Positions 33,884-48,454 of a stretch of 64,000 bases of DNA are shown here, piece after piece. The notes below the pieces were generated by a model. The model had not been told where the DNA came from. It made no database searches and saw only the letters and a program-made list of their open reading frames with translations. Position 1 is the first letter of the stretch. Every line of letters starts with the position of its first letter. The translations under genes were made by a program, and so were the position numbers. Origin of the DNA: Gaeumannomyces sp. JS-464 (taxonomy: Eukaryota; Ascomycota; Sordariomycetes; Magnaporthales; Magnaporthaceae). Where the stretch lies: assembly GCA_002197995.1 (NCBI GenBank), contig NGZR01000002.1:4340001-4404000 (forward strand), read 5' to 3'.

Positions 33884-35801
33884 ATGTCGCAGTCACTTGG
33901 GGGGATTTTTGGGGAGCTCGGTATCTCACAGTATCTCGATGCTTTTGTCGACCAGGGCTTCGACACGTGGGACACCATCCTAGATATCACCGAGTCAGAC
34001 CTGTAAGTTTGACCCCTACCTGGCTGCCTAGAAGAATTATCACCTAACTGTCTACGTCAGGGACGCACTCGGCGTAAAGCTGGGCCATCGCAGGGTAAGC
34101 CCTTCGTGTTTGCCATGGCGGGGATAGACACTACCTCTGCTGGCTTCGTTGCGGTTGTGTGCTACTGGCTGACAGAACCTACGCTCTTCTCTAGAAGCTG
34201 CAGAGGCGAATCGCCAACTCACGAGGAGTCGCTCCGGAAGCGGCGCTGGCTTCTCCAACTGTATCTCCGACACAGCGTAGCTTGGAAGAGCAACAACGGC
34301 AGGATGCACATCGGGCTGAAATGCCTCGGGCAGATGCGACTGTCGGCGCCGTGGCCAAGCGCAAGTACAGGCGACATCCAAAGACAGACGAGAATGCCCC
34401 AGAACGGCCTCCCTCTGCATATGTCCTGTTTTCGAATAGTGAGTATCGACAGACCGCTCTCCCGAACCATCCATTGGTCTGTATAGCGGCCCCTTGCTGA
34501 CTGGCTTAAACTGATAAGAGATGAGAGACGATCTGAAGGATCAACATTTGACCTTTACCGAGATCGCAAAGCTGGTGGGCGAGCACTGGCAGGCCCTGGC
34601 GCCATCAGAAAAGGAGCCTTTTGAGACGCAGGCCCAAACAGCCAAGGACAAGTACAACCACGACCTGGCAGAGTATAAGAGGACTCCCCAGTACAAGGAG
34701 TATCTTGCATACCTGCAGGACTTCAAGTTGAAGCACGCCGCACCCTCAGGGGAGAAGGAGAACCTGAAGCGGGTCAAACTATCCGAGGGGAGCGCTTCCC
34801 CAAGCCACCCATCAGCGCCGCGCAGGGCTCGGAGCCACACGACACCGGTCGGTGGTAGCAGCACCGCCAGCAGCAGCAGCGCGGGCGGCACTGGCGCCAG
34901 CAGTGAAGGACGCAAGGGCAGCGAGCCTCCTCCGGCGTCGAGGGACCAGAGGGTAGGATCCGTCGCCAGCGTGCCCGAGTACGCCGCCTCGACCAACTAC
35001 CCGATCGACCGTTCCTCGGTCGAGCGCTCGCCGTCTCGTAGCTCCAGCCCACACGAGGGCTCTGTTCATCTCACGCCCTACTCGAACCCCAGCGCGCCAT
35101 CGATGCTCGATGGCCACAGACAGTGCCAACACGCGCCTCAACAACACCATACCCTCCCGTCCCTGAGCAATATCCTGGAGAACCCAGGCCAGGGCGAGGA
35201 GGGCCAAAGTGGCTTCAACCACTTCCAGGGCGGCTCGCCAGCCCTTCTTGAGCATCACGCGCCCGCGTTGAAGAAAGATTTTTCCTCGGGCGCAAGCACA
35301 TCCTCGGCCGCCTCCGTCTGTCACCCCCGCACTCCAGTCGAGGGCTCCCTACCGATCCACCTATTGCTAGTGTCGGGTCAGGGCAAGGCAGGCGCCGTTT
35401 CTACCCTCGAGCCGTCGGCGATTGGCAGGCCTTCGGAACGCAGCAACCCCCTCAAGCGCTCGGCATCGCCCGAATCGAGACCGTCGTCGCTGCTCCACTA
35501 CGCACACCACCATCACCTCGCGAGCGATTCCTTGATGAAGGCACAAGGTATAACAACACCGAAGCCGTGGCGTGCATAGGAATTGCACACGGAACGAGCA
35601 AGATGAGGGAGGAGAGGCAGACAGAACAGCAATGCTGACCAGATGCGTCACGCTTCCGCCATAGGCTACTTCCCTGCACCAACCCCTCCATACCACTCGC
35701 CTGACGGCCACGTGCCTTCCAAACTTCCCGGCTTCCCGAGCTTCGACGGCATGACGGCCTTGTTGAAGGCAGGCGAGATCGTGAACCGTCAAGCGCACTG
35801 A
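33884..35801 (+). CDS. HMG-box protein with N-terminal SAM domain
   Basis: Five exons: 33884-34002, 34061-34094, 34195-34438, 34519-35547 and 35665-35801, giving 520 aa. Residues 1-65 form a SAM domain (LGISQYLDAFVDQGFDTWDT, then DALGVKLGHRR and KLQRRIA across two introns). An HMG box follows at about 120-190 (ERPPSAYVLFSN, then KMRDDLKDQ across the third intron, ending EYKRTPQYKEYL). The rest is Ser/Pro/His-rich, and the last exon codes a conserved-looking tail with FPSFDGMTALLKAGEIV. The SAM domain should mediate protein contacts and the HMG box bends DNA. HMG proteins with this layout are known in filamentous ascomycetes, some linked to mating control; the target here is unknown. Skipping the last splice would end translation at 35579 and lose the tail. 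Confidence 0.83.
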
Positions 35802-37199
35802 GTGCTCTTGCTACGCCCCGTCCACTTTTACATACATACGAAACATTCTGCGTTCCGGTATTTCGGCTTTTGATTTGGGGACTTTCCTTGCTTCTCTGGT
35901 TTAAACCCATTTTGCATGACGGAGTTTTGGGATGGGAATTCACATGATACCTGGCATATATGCCGCCGAGAGACGGAGTATGAGGCATCCAACGTTATCT
36001 TGTTTTCGCTTTGGTTATTACGTCTTTTTCTTCTCTTCAACCTTCAATCAGCTTTGTTGGCGAGCTTGCCAACGAGCCAGGCCTGTGTACATGTTGCACT
36101 TTTTGAAAACCAAGTTTACCTATGAAGGATTCGTCATTCATGCGAGCCAGAGCTACAATCCTCACTGCGTCTAGGCAAATAGTAGACACTCAAAGCCAAG
36201 GACCAATGGATTGGTATCGATTGTTATGAAACCGGAGACAAAATGACTAGGATAAAAGCAAAGAATGCCTCTTTTCTTCCCCCATGACCGCTTAATTGTC
36301 CCTTGTTACCTGTTATGCTTCCCATTTCGCCTCTGACGCCCTCTTGCTGCATCGGCTGTAAAACCCGTTGGTCGTCGTAATCCAAGCCCTGCCTCCTCGC
36401 TTCCCCTTCCCGAGTCGAGCCAGCTTTCGATCACGACTGGCGACCTGGCTAACCCTGTCGACTTACCCCCGAGGCAGACTAAAGAAGAAAAGATACACTC
36501 GCAGGCCGTAGGCGACGTCAACAGCTATGGCTGAGAGACCAGCGGTCAACCACAGACGAAGAGAAACATATCTGGTATACCCTCGTCTTTACCGGCAGGT
36601 TTTGGATAAGGTATCGACGAGCAGGGGAAATACGAGCCAAAGCCCATCCATCTAGCCAATACTGTCCATCCTCGGGAGGGAAAACAAGGCCAAAAACTAA
36701 GGTAGCGCAACACTAGGTGAACGCCAGGATGGAACTCCCCAAAGAAGCACAGATAGAGACAAGGCGAAAAAGACAAACGAAACTCCCCAGTCTGACGATC
36801 GTCAAGCACTTCAACGTCCGTCAGTCATCGTTAACATGAGTTTTTAAGCAATCAGACAGATCCTGCTCAGAGCAACAAAGCCAAGATGGAATACTAATAA
36901 GAATAACCATAGTAAAAAGAGACAAAAAGGCAATGCGGGAAAGTGGTATAGTGAGGTGCGTAATAGCCATCGTATCTCGGATATTTCGCAACAACCCATG
37001 AGGACTAGAAGAAAATAGAGCAAAAACAATAAGTGGGAAAAAAGAAGAGAGAAGAGAGGATAGGTCAGCGCAACGGTGACGGTGTTAACTGCGCTCCGAG
37101 CGAGCCACTGCGCGAGGCGGCGTGACTAGCTACTACTGTGCGATCGAAGGAGCTGCAACGAGCACGGGACAAATAAAGAGTCCCCGAACGTCAGCTTTA
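35802..37199. other. convergent intergenic region, no gene seen
   Basis: 1.4 kb between the stops of the SAM-HMG and histidine kinase genes. It is moderately AT-rich. Frames such as 36546-36809 lack family features. Confidence 0.55.
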
Positions 37200-40100
37200 T
37201 TAGACGCAGCCGGGTTCGGAGAGAGCATTACGTGCCCTTTGGATAGGATCGTCCTCGTCGGCCGTCAACAGCGCGGGGCTGTCGAGGCCGCCCGACAGGG
37301 ACTCTGCCGTCGTGACAGCCCGGTGGTGTAGCGTCGGCCGCATCGAGACTGACCGCGACGGGTCCGGCGAGGGTCCGCCCTTGTGCTGGCGTGCCTGACA
37401 AGCTCAAGTTCGCGCTCCCGGTTCTGCTCGAGCAGTGCGCCGCCGAGTGTCGCGCACTTCAGGATAGTCTGTATCAGGTGGTTCTGCTGCAGCGGCTTGG
37501 AGAGGTACTCGTCCATCTGCGCCTCGATACACTTCTCGCGGTCGCCCATCATGGCGTGCGCCGTCAGAGCGATGATGGGCGTCCTCTGGCTGCCCAAGCT
37601 TCGCTCGTACTCGCGGATCTTCGCCGTTGCCTCAAAGCCGCCCTGCGTTTGGTCCATGATGTTAACGCCACGAATCACCACACAACAACAGACGAGAGAC
37701 ATCTGCACTGTTATCAGGGTCGAGAGGGAAAGGGGTGGGGGGTATGAAATATACCATGACGGGCATCTGCACGTCCATCAGGATGACGTCAAACTTCTTT
37801 GCCTTTACCGCCTCAAGAGCTTCCTCGCCGTTGCTGACAACGGTCACGACGTGATGGTACTTCTCGAGGATCTTGACAGCCAGGCGCTGGTTGACCGTGT
37901 TGTCCTCGGCCAGCAGGATGTCGAAGGACTTTGTGTTGTCGGCCAGTGACGGCGTCGCGCGGTTCTCGAGCGCCGGCACCATGCCATTGCCCAGGTCGAT
38001 CAGCTTGCAGGGAGTAGTCATATACGACGTAATGCCCAAATCCAAGCACGACTTGAGGCTAACGTGAACAACTGGGGCGAGCAAGACGATGGGCAGGTAC
38101 TTGAAGTCATCGATGCCGCGCAGTCGCCGGGCAGTGTCGATCGAGTCGACCACTATGACATCGTACGGCGACGTGCCCTTGCCGCACGCTTTGGTCAGAG
38201 CGTAGTGCTGCTCGGTCTCGATCACGATGGGCTGCAGGCCCAGGGCGCCCAGCATGGTGGCCACCTGGGAGCCGTGCCCGGTCTTGCCTTTATCAATAAA
38301 GAGCACCTGGTGTCCCTTATACGGCTTGAGCTGCTTCTCGATGAGCATGATGTCGCAGCCGGCCAGGCGGACGCGACAGGTGAAGTAAAAGGAGCTGCCC
38401 TTGCCATACTGGCTCTTGACCCACACATCGCCGCCCATCAGATTAACGAGGCGCTTCGAGATGGAGAGACCCAGGCCGGTGCCGCCAAACTTGCGCGTCA
38501 TGGAGCCGTCGGCCTGCTGGAACGTGTCGAAGATGAGATCGAGCTTGTCCGACGGGATGCCTATGCCCGTGTCGGACACGACAAACTCGATGGCATACTC
38601 GCCCGTGCCGCACGCCATGCCGTTGGTGGCCTTCTGGATGGTCAGGCTGACCTCGCCGTGCTCGGTGAACTTGATGGCGTTGCCGACAAGGTTCAGAATG
38701 ATCTGACGCAGGCGGAACGAGTCTCCGATGACGTGGTCGGGCACGGAGCTGTCGACGCGGTACGTGAGGTCGAGGAACTTCTCGTTGGCCTTGACGGCCA
38801 GCGTCTTAAGCGCGTTGAAGACGGTGCCTCGCAGCGTATATGGTATCTCCTCGATCACCATGCGCCGCGCCTCGATCTTGGACAGATCCAGGATGTCGTC
38901 GATGATGGTCAGCAGGCTGTTTGCAAGGCTGTTTACGATGTTCAACATTTCCCGCTGATACTGAGTCAGATCCGTGTCGAGCGTCAGCTGCGTCATTCCG
39001 ATGATGCCGTTCATGGGAGTTCGGATCTCGTGCGACATGTTGGCCAGGAACTCCGACTTGGTCTTGTTGGCCAGCTCGGCCGCCTCCCTGGCCTGAGTGT
39101 TCCTCTGGATGCTGTCGCGCAGGTTGTAGACCATTTGGTTGATCTTGCGCTTCAGCTCGTCCATCTCGCCCGACGCCTCCACCTCGACGAGCTTGGTGAA
39201 GTCGCCATCCGTCGCCGCGTTGGTGATGTCGCCGAATGCTCTCACTTGAGCAGTCTTTGATTATTCGCACGGTTAGCATCCCTGCTTGAATGCAACATTG
39301 ACACCATGCGCTCGGGACTCACCAGATTGTTCGCCATCGTGTTGACGTCGGTCGTAATCTCCTTCCACCTGCCCTTGAGTCCAGCGACGTCCGCTTGGCC
39401 TCCCATGATGCCGTCGACGCCGACGTCTTTGGCAACTCGCTGCACTTCGTTACAGAAGATGGATAAACGGTCCACCATGTTGTTAATGGTCTCCTTGAGA
39501 ATCAGTATCTCGCCCTTTGCCTCGACATCGATCTTGCGGCTCATGTCTCCATTTGCAATTGCCTGCGTCACTGTCGAGATTCCCCGGACCTGTTGGTGTG
39601 AGTTTGCCGAATTAGCCAGGCCTGGCCCCGTCGCCACAGAATAAACCGTTTGATTATGCCGCGGGCGTATCAAAGAAACATCAAACGTCTCGACATCGGA
39701 CGACGCGGTGTTTAGCAGGCCCAATTGTTGAGATGGCACAGCCATCTCTAGCCCGGGTCCGCGGTCTTGGGTTCATTGATGCACGTACCTGTGATGTGAG
39801 ATTTCCTGCCATGGTATTGACGTTCTCAGTGAGGTCTTTCCATTTGCCCTCTACGTTTTCGACCTGGGCTTGACCGCCCAGAGTTCCATCTGTACCGACT
39901 TCACGGGCCACCTTGCTGACCTCAAACGCAAAGGTGCCGAGGCGGTCCACCATGGTGTTGATGGTGTTTTTGAGGTCCAGGATCTCGCCCCTGACCTCGA
40001 CCGTGATCTTCTTGGTGAGGTCTCCCTTGGCCACAGCGCTTGTGACGTTTGCGATCTCTCGCACCTGGGTTGTGAGGTTCATGGCCATGCCGTTGACGTT

Positions 40101-41652
40101 TTCCGTCAGGTCGCGCCATGTGCCCTGCACGTCGTGGACAGTGGCCTGGCCACCAAGCCGGCCCTCGGTGCCGACCTCCCTGGCGATCTTGGTGACCTCG
40201 CGCGCGAACTGCTGCAGCTGGTCCACCATGGAGTTGATTGTGTTCTTGAGCTCAAAGATCTCACCGCGGCATTCGGCCTGCACCTTCTGCGTGAGGTCGC
40301 CTTTTGCCACGGCGGTGGTGACCTTGATGATGTCCCGCACCTGGGTGGTCAGGTTATTTGCCATGGCGTTGACGTTGACCGTCAGCTCGTTCCACATGCC
40401 CTTGACCCCTTCAACGTCGGCCTGGCCCCGAGCATGCCCTCGGTACCCACGTCCCTAGCTACACGGGTGACCTCGGATGCGAACGTGCGCAGCTGATCCA
40501 CCATGGTGTTGATGGTTTGCTGGAGCTGTAGGATCTCTCCCTTGGCCGGCCTCTCGATCTTTTGTGTCAGGTCGCCGTGGGCAACTGCAGTTGTGACCGA
40601 GGCGATTTCGCGCACTATTCGCGGCTCTGTTAGAGGTCATGTTCCACCCTACCCAGTTCGAGCGGGGTTGGTTGCACCGTAAATGCGGTTTGCGCTTACT
40701 TGGTCGTCAGGTTTCTGGGCCATTATTTCACTGCGATTGGAGATGTTGTTAGCAAGGCACCTGTGGTAGCCTTCTGATGCTATGCTGCGGCTGCGGGGTT
40801 CGTGCTCACCGTTGTCCGTCAACTCCTTCCAGGTTCCGTCGACACCCTCGATCTGGGCCTGTGCGCCCAGGATGCCTTCGGTGCCGACCTCACGGGCAAC
40901 CCGCGAGACTTCACTAGAGAAACCTGGAGTTGGTCCATCATGGTGTTGAGGGTTCGCTTGAAGGTGGTGATTTCAGGGTCCATCTCGACCGAGTTCAGGC
41001 GGACCTTCTTGGACAGATCGCCGAGAGAAACAGCCGTAAGGATCTCCCCGATCTCCCTGAGCGCCTTCTGGAAGGCCTCGTTCGCCTTTTGGTGCTTCCA
41101 GAGCTCCCTCTCCAGCGTGGCTACGCGCTCCTGCTCGATCATGGCCAGGGCCCTCTCCTGCAGCTGCTTCTGCTCGAGGAGCTGCGCGTTGACGCCGGCG
41201 AGCTCGGCGCGCTGGCTGTCAAGCAGCTTCGATTGGTCGTCGACATGTTCGCGCAGGCCCTCGAGGTCCTCGTCGGTGATGGCGTTGACTTTGGGCGTGC
41301 GCACCTCGGAGTAGCCGTTCTTGAGAGGAGCCCCGCCCTGTCTGGACTGGACCGAGCTGCGGCTGGAGCCCACGGAGTTGGGGGAGGAGATTCCATCGTC
41401 GCCGAAGAGGGAGTGCACCGTCTCGTTAGGGGTGTCGGGGAGGTTCGTGGCGGCGACGGAATTGGCCCTCGTCTCGAGCTGCTGGACGCGGGTGATCAAG
41501 GCGGCGAGCTCACGCTCCAGAGCCTGCTTCTCGGGCGAATGCGGCCCGGGGAGCTTGACGAGCGCGGACGGCCTGTCGGGAGCGTTCGAGTTGGTGGCAA
41601 GCCGCTCCACAAGGGCCGCGACGGCGGCCAGCGTTGAGGCGTCCTCGGCCAT
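37200..41652 (-). CDS. os-1: group III hybrid histidine kinase (Os-1/Nik1), several one-base frame breaks
   Basis: Exons: 41652-40810, 40730-40700, 40614-39789, 39589-39323, 39254-37755 and 37642-37200. With five net missing bases restored the product is 1304 aa, the family size. Order: coiled N-terminus, six HAMP units (each GD-(L/M/F)-(T/S) followed by IN-MV-(D/Y)), the H-box [13 protein letters not shown] with the phospho-histidine, N-box [11 protein letters not shown]1 VSDTGIGI, G2 [11 protein letters not shown], and a receiver with [12 protein letters not shown], phospho-Asp in [12 protein letters not shown] and the KPL lysine. Role: cytosolic sensor upstream of the HOG MAP-kinase path; its HAMP repeats determine sensitivity to fludioxonil and dicarboximides. 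Frame slips lie at 40920-40922, in the 31-base mini-exon (which also shows a stop), at 40426-40429 and at 37388-37389. Each of the three isolated slips is one base short in a homopolymer. Past the last one the tail reads [10 protein letters not shown] to NALSEPGCV. Confidence 0.93.
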
Positions 41653-44600
41653 GGTGCGCACGGGCGTTGGTCGGCGTCGGACCACCAGTGTGCAGGCTCG
41701 AGGGGCAAGGTAAAAAAGAGAAAAAGGAAAAAAAGAGGCAGAAAAGCCCAGAGCAGCAAAACGGCAGGCGTTGGGGCAAAGTAATCTAGGGTAGACAAAG
41801 AAGTGATTGCGAACAAAACAAATGCAGCTGGCTGGGAAAGAGCCCCAGTCAGTGTTTCGACGGTAGGCCAAGGGACAGTGACGGCGGCCTCATGGATGGA
41901 TGGTACCTAGGAAGGGAGGGGCTGAGGTATGGGATGGTCGGTATGTATGGTATGTAGGAGGCAGGCAAAGATTTAGAATTAGAAGGAAGAGGGCTGGTAA
42001 ACTGGATGCGCCAGGCTGTGCGGGCGTCCGGGCGGGATCAATTCCAGGGTCGAAGTCGCCGCTCGCTCGCTACGGTTGGTCGTCAGCGGGCAGAGAAAAG
42101 CGCGCGCATTCGAGGGCCAGGCTGTGGCCTGGTATTGCAGTCGTCGAAAGAGCAATCGGGGCGGGACAAAATCAGGCGGCACGAGGCGTGTGTAAGTGTG
42201 TCGCTCGCAAAGTCGAGACCGGGACCGCCCCCACGGTGGAGCAATGCACGGGCAAGTCGCCTTCAATCTCCAGGACACCGGCAGAGCGAGACAGAGCACG
42301 CAGAGGCAAAAGTGGAGATAGGACGCCGATTGCAGACGGGTTCGAGCGAGGGATCGATGGTCTGGCGGGGGCAGAGAGGAGAAGGCAGGCGAGGCGGCAG
42401 GGGTTATCAACCACAGGCACAGGCGCTAGGCGACAACGAGACGTCGGGTCTGCTCCCAACCATTGGCCGCCGATGGTGGAGGGGAAAGACAGGGCGCGCG
42501 CAGAACGAGTCGAGAGAGCTTTGCCGTAGGTCGGGTTTGGTGGCACCGGCCGGAGACGAGGAGGACATGCAGGTCGGCAGAGGGGTGGCCAACGTCTGGT
42601 ACCGATACTATTTGCAAGACCCAGCCCGCCGATCGGTGCTTTGTTCGTCGAGATGCGCCCGGTTATGTTATACCCATAACACCGAAGGCGGTGCCCATAT
42701 ATGACGGCAAGGAAAAAAAACCCACAGAAAAAAAGGGGGATGGGTTAGGGATTATGGATGACGGCGGCGAGCGTGGTTTCAACAGCGCCGATTCCAACAA
42801 ACGGTGCCAGAAATTAGTCTCCCTTGCGGGCCAGTTGGGCTCCAGTCAGGATATTCCCCGTGACCGCGTCCCAATGGAAAGCGTCTGTATGTGCCTCCAG
42901 CTCTCCATTCGCATCCTTCGACGCTGCGTTCAATGACTGGGCCCCCCGACAGACGGCGAGGCAGCAAAGAGCCGTTTCTGCTGATCCTGACCGCGCCAAG
43001 CTGCGAGTACCCGAACTCCGTGGGTACGCCAACGTTTGCACGGTGGGTGGTGGACTGTGTCTTTTGGTGATGAATCCCGCCCTGCGAGCGCACCCTGTAC
43101 GCACGATGTTTGCTTGACGCCACCAGGCTGTGCTCCTGCCCCGGCGCCCGCAAGCACCCGTTGGACCCTGGTGGTTTGGTCGAGGTGCTCGCCGAACTGA
43201 ACCAGCCGGTAAGGGTCCATCACGGAACTAGGTTAGGTAGCCTGCAGGTACCAAGACAGAGCGCACGGCGCAGGCGACAGACCGTCGAGACCGTGCCGGC
43301 GAGGCAGCCAGGCACTGGGGCGGCGCGGATTGGCACTGGCCTGATTCGTACCCATGCGAGCATCCCTGCGCGCCGCCCTTGTTTCCAAGGCTCTTCTCAC
43401 GACCCAAAGAGAGGAAGATCGCTTGTCTAGCTCAAGCCTATTACCAAGCGCGCCCGTGGTTGGCGGCGTCTGCGTTGGCAAAATGCAGACATCCGTCACC
43501 GGACAGTGCGCTACAGCGATTGTCGACTCGCGCCATGGGAAAGCTTCTTCTTTTTCAGGGTCCATGGCGGCCGGAAGCCGGGCGGCGTCCGTGCCGTTGC
43601 TGGCGCCCGTGTTTATGCATCTTGCATCTCTCGATGTTCTCGCCAAAGAGCAAAACGACAAACCCACTGCTGTCCCGATCTCCAGTGCGCAGTCGCGCTG
43701 TTCCGTTAAAATACGAAAGCCTCGCACGCCTGCCTCCCCGCTTATGGGCGGTGGTGGAACTGCTATGTGCTAGGATGCATCGCGCTGCGCATTTTGCGGG
43801 CCTCGTCCCACTCAGACGGATCGCTATCCCGTCTGTGATTCCCGCGCTTGGTGAGATGAGTGAATAATCTCTAGTGGCGGGCTGCCATATTTTGGCTTCC
43901 AGCAGGCCGAAAATAGCACCTGAGGCATGGGACAACGGGCGAGGGGCGGGATGGACGCCTCAATCGGGTTGTTTAGGATCGGGATGTTTCCGTCTGATTG
44001 ATGAGACAGACAAAGAAAAATGGATGGCTACGGTAAACCCGTTTCCAGGTGTGGCTGACTGCCACCACCAGATCCCGTTTTCCGTTGATAGCCACAAGGC
44101 CCCCCAGTGGCAGAACAGGTACGTGATACGGCATCCTAAAAAAAGGTCCGAGACGGACTTTTTGGATCATTGCCAAATGTCCTGCGCCAGGGAGGCTCGC
44201 CCTGGACCACGGCACCCATGTCCCGCTTTCGTCCGCTGGGCCAACCACCACACAACGGCACACTGGCAAGGTGCGGCAGCCTGCAAAGGAACCTAAACCC
44301 ACCCACCCACTGTCACTGAATCGTCGCCTGTCTCGCTTGTTTCTCTACACGCCAAAGGCACAGGCATACCTCGATTCACATGTCCGACAGAAGCAGAGAA
44401 CGAACTCGGCCCTCTTTACCGCATCCCGCCAAGACCTCGTGTGGCCAATGAAAAGACCTCCCGTGCCTAATCTTCGCGGGCGACACAGACAAGCATAAAA
44501 AAAAAAATAAAAAAAAAATATGGCACTGATGGATTCTCTCTAGAGACAGGGGCGGATTGCCCGATTTTCGCCACCCTCTGTCGCCCAATCGCAGCGCGCA

Positions 44601-46581
44601 AGCATGCCCCTTCCACCACGCCTTGGCACCGGGGACAGTGATCGACATGAACCTTGAGACTCAAAACGGCGGGTCTTTGTGTCCAGTCTGCTGGACCAGA
44701 GCGCCGCTGTCGGGGTGTCCTGAAATTTCATTCGAGACTTTCTTTGACATGAACTGGCGTTGCAGGCCTCTGGGAGAGCCCACATGCCCACATCAACCCC
44801 TTTCGGCATCCCGACGGGATTATGTTGTCACTAAGCGCGTGGAACCCAGGACGTGCGGCCCCTCCACTGACGTCAGCGAAGGTTTGCGAAGAAAGCGAAG
44901 CAAAGAAGAAGGAGACGAAAACGAAAAATATCACCGAAGAAGAAGGGTCCAGCCATGATTGGGCTGCCGGGTAGCCCCTGAGCGCCCTAGACTCCCTCAT
45001 TTCTCCCCGTGACTGAATGAATATTATTTTTTTCCTCAACGGCGCGCCACCGCATGGAGATTTGACAGTCCCAACGATGTGCACACTCCAAAAGGTGCGA
45101 CTGGGGCAGCCCCCAAGCCCGCTGTAAACGTGATTGGAAGCGGCATGGACAGACAAGTCTGGGCTAGGTGACGGGCTCCAGTCCATGCGACAAGCGATTG
45201 GATGGCCAGACGTGAGGGCTGTGGATACAGAGCGGCGCCCCGCACGAGTGAAAAGCGGCTGGGCACAAGGCACATGTGTCGTGGAGCCGCTGATCTCTCG
45301 CGACCAGATGTTTCAAATGGCCAGAAGCAGGAATGGAGGGGTGCACAGATCGCCCGCGTGCGGGACACAGAGGGGAAAGGGGCTGAACATTGTTGATCGC
45401 AACATGTACCAGCCGCCGGGAAATGGAAGAGGAAAAAAAGGGGGAAAGGGTCGCGGCAACATGAACATGGCACTCTGCAAGGAAAGGCAGCTGAAGACAG
45501 CGTTCAATGATTCGGGGCCCCTGGTGGCGGCATGGAAGGCGGAAGGCGGAAGGCGGGCTGGGGGAACCCAAACTCTATCGCCATGCGCCCGCCGTGACAA
45601 GCTGTCGAGCGTTGCCGCCCCATAAAATCAATTGCGGCCGGCCGGCTTGTCGGAGGCCTATCCCCTCTCGGCACGCGAGAGTGCGACGCTGGCAGGGACG
45701 TCCTATCGTTTTTCAAACTGGCAACCCGCCGTCCAGCTCGGCAACTTCGGCTCAGGTCGCGCGGCAACTGTGCTAGGCAGGTGGGTTTTGGAGCACGTTG
45801 AGACAAGCCGGGCGGCCATTGCTGCAACAATGGAAGCCACAGCGAGACGTGAGAGTTCTCGTCCTCCATCTCGCCCTGCACGCAACCTCAGGTGCCATGC
45901 CCATGCCATCCACTTTGAGTGCGTCAGCAGACGGGTCGCTGTGTGCAGTGTGCAGCACGATTGTGCACATACAACCAGCAGCTGCGGAGTCGCAGCCAAT
46001 GAAAATGGAAGCCTGAAGAAAACGAGTGCAGTCAGTGGGGGAGGTTCGTGAAGGCATGAGTGACTGTCGGGTCGTTCAGGAGGGCAGCCCCCAGCCGAAG
46101 CCACAGAACAGCCAGTAGCGCACAAGCACAGGCTCGCAGCAGGCCGCCCGATTTTTTTCTTCCAAAGCGGGGAGATGCAGGCACTAGGTAGTCGCCATCG
46201 TCCGCCGACAGCCCGACAAAGGACGAAAGGCCACGGGACGCTGGCGCCAAGGGGCTCGTTCCCTCCAATGAGACGTTACGTTGTGCTGGCTGGGGATTCT
46301 TGGCTAGCACAGGTCACCTCGGCCGGATGGGCACCGTGGTGGGCTTTTTTATGGCTATTTGGTGGGGCACGTCCAATTATCGGAATGGAGGTACGGGATC
46401 GCGATAAGCGATAGCGCGGCTGATGCACCACCGCGACGCTGGGTGAGGTGACGTTGACAGCAAAAAAAAGAAAGAAAAAAAAGATTCGCAGGCCCGGACC
46501 AACCCCCAACACGCCCGCCGTGCGCCGGAAGCAGCAACAGGCAGGCCTCCGGCCTGGAGCATCACGGAACCACCGAGCTAG
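41653..46581. promoter_or_regulatory. 4.9 kb gene-free gap between os-1 and dus2
   Basis: The two flanking starts face outward, so both promoters lie here. Open frames are short, overlapping on both strands and without recognisable domains. Purine-rich runs occur near 42712-42740 and A-rich runs near 44498-44520. A non-coding RNA, a very long leader or a lineage-specific gene with small exons cannot be ruled out. Confidence 0.45.
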
Positions 46582-48024
<1,443 letters not shown>

Positions 48025-48057
48025 CTTTTTTTTTTTCTTCTTCTTTTTCTTTTTCCC
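48025..48057 (+). other. T/TTC-rich tract right after the dus2 stop
   Basis: The stop codon at 48022-48024 is followed at once by about 33 bases of T with a few C. It is probably part of the 3' UTR and could influence 3' end formation. Confidence 0.5.
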
Positions 48058-48454
48058 CTCGGGACCCCTCTTCCCGTGTCCCAACTTTCCTTTTCCTCTT
48101 TCTGGTGAACATACCTACCTGCATTTGCGCCGGCGTTTTCAAGACTGGGTGGGTGGGTATGCGGTGCATGAAACCGGCTAGGGCTAAAAACGAACAAAAA
48201 AGTCCTGTGAATATTATTGATACACCCAATATGGAGTTTGTGATCCTCACGGAAAGCGGATAGGCGGAGGCTGGCAGTATTATTTACAGTCTCTGATGAC
48301 ATTGAATTTAAGCAGAACAAAATATCTTGGATATGGGTATACCTTTGAAGGCAGATAGTCTTTGATGCTCTAAAAGTGCACACAAGCTGCCGACCTTGGA
48401 CGTCATAGCTACCAAAGCATCCGTCGGTTTTGCCGTAGCTACCACGACCATCCC
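48058..48454. other. convergent intergenic region, no gene seen
   Basis: About 0.4 kb between the dus2 and PPE1 stop codons, AT-richer than its flanks. It fits two 3' UTRs. Confidence 0.6.

Noticed and set aside
38064..39260. 398-codon plus frame opposite the os-1 kinase domain
   Set aside because: Antisense shadow; low-complexity Leu/Val/Asp-rich translation with no motifs.
37200..41652. os-1 as a pseudogene
   Set aside because: All catalytic motifs and splice sites are intact, and the defects are single bases, mainly in homopolymers, also seen in unrelated essential-type genes of the window. Sequence error is simpler.
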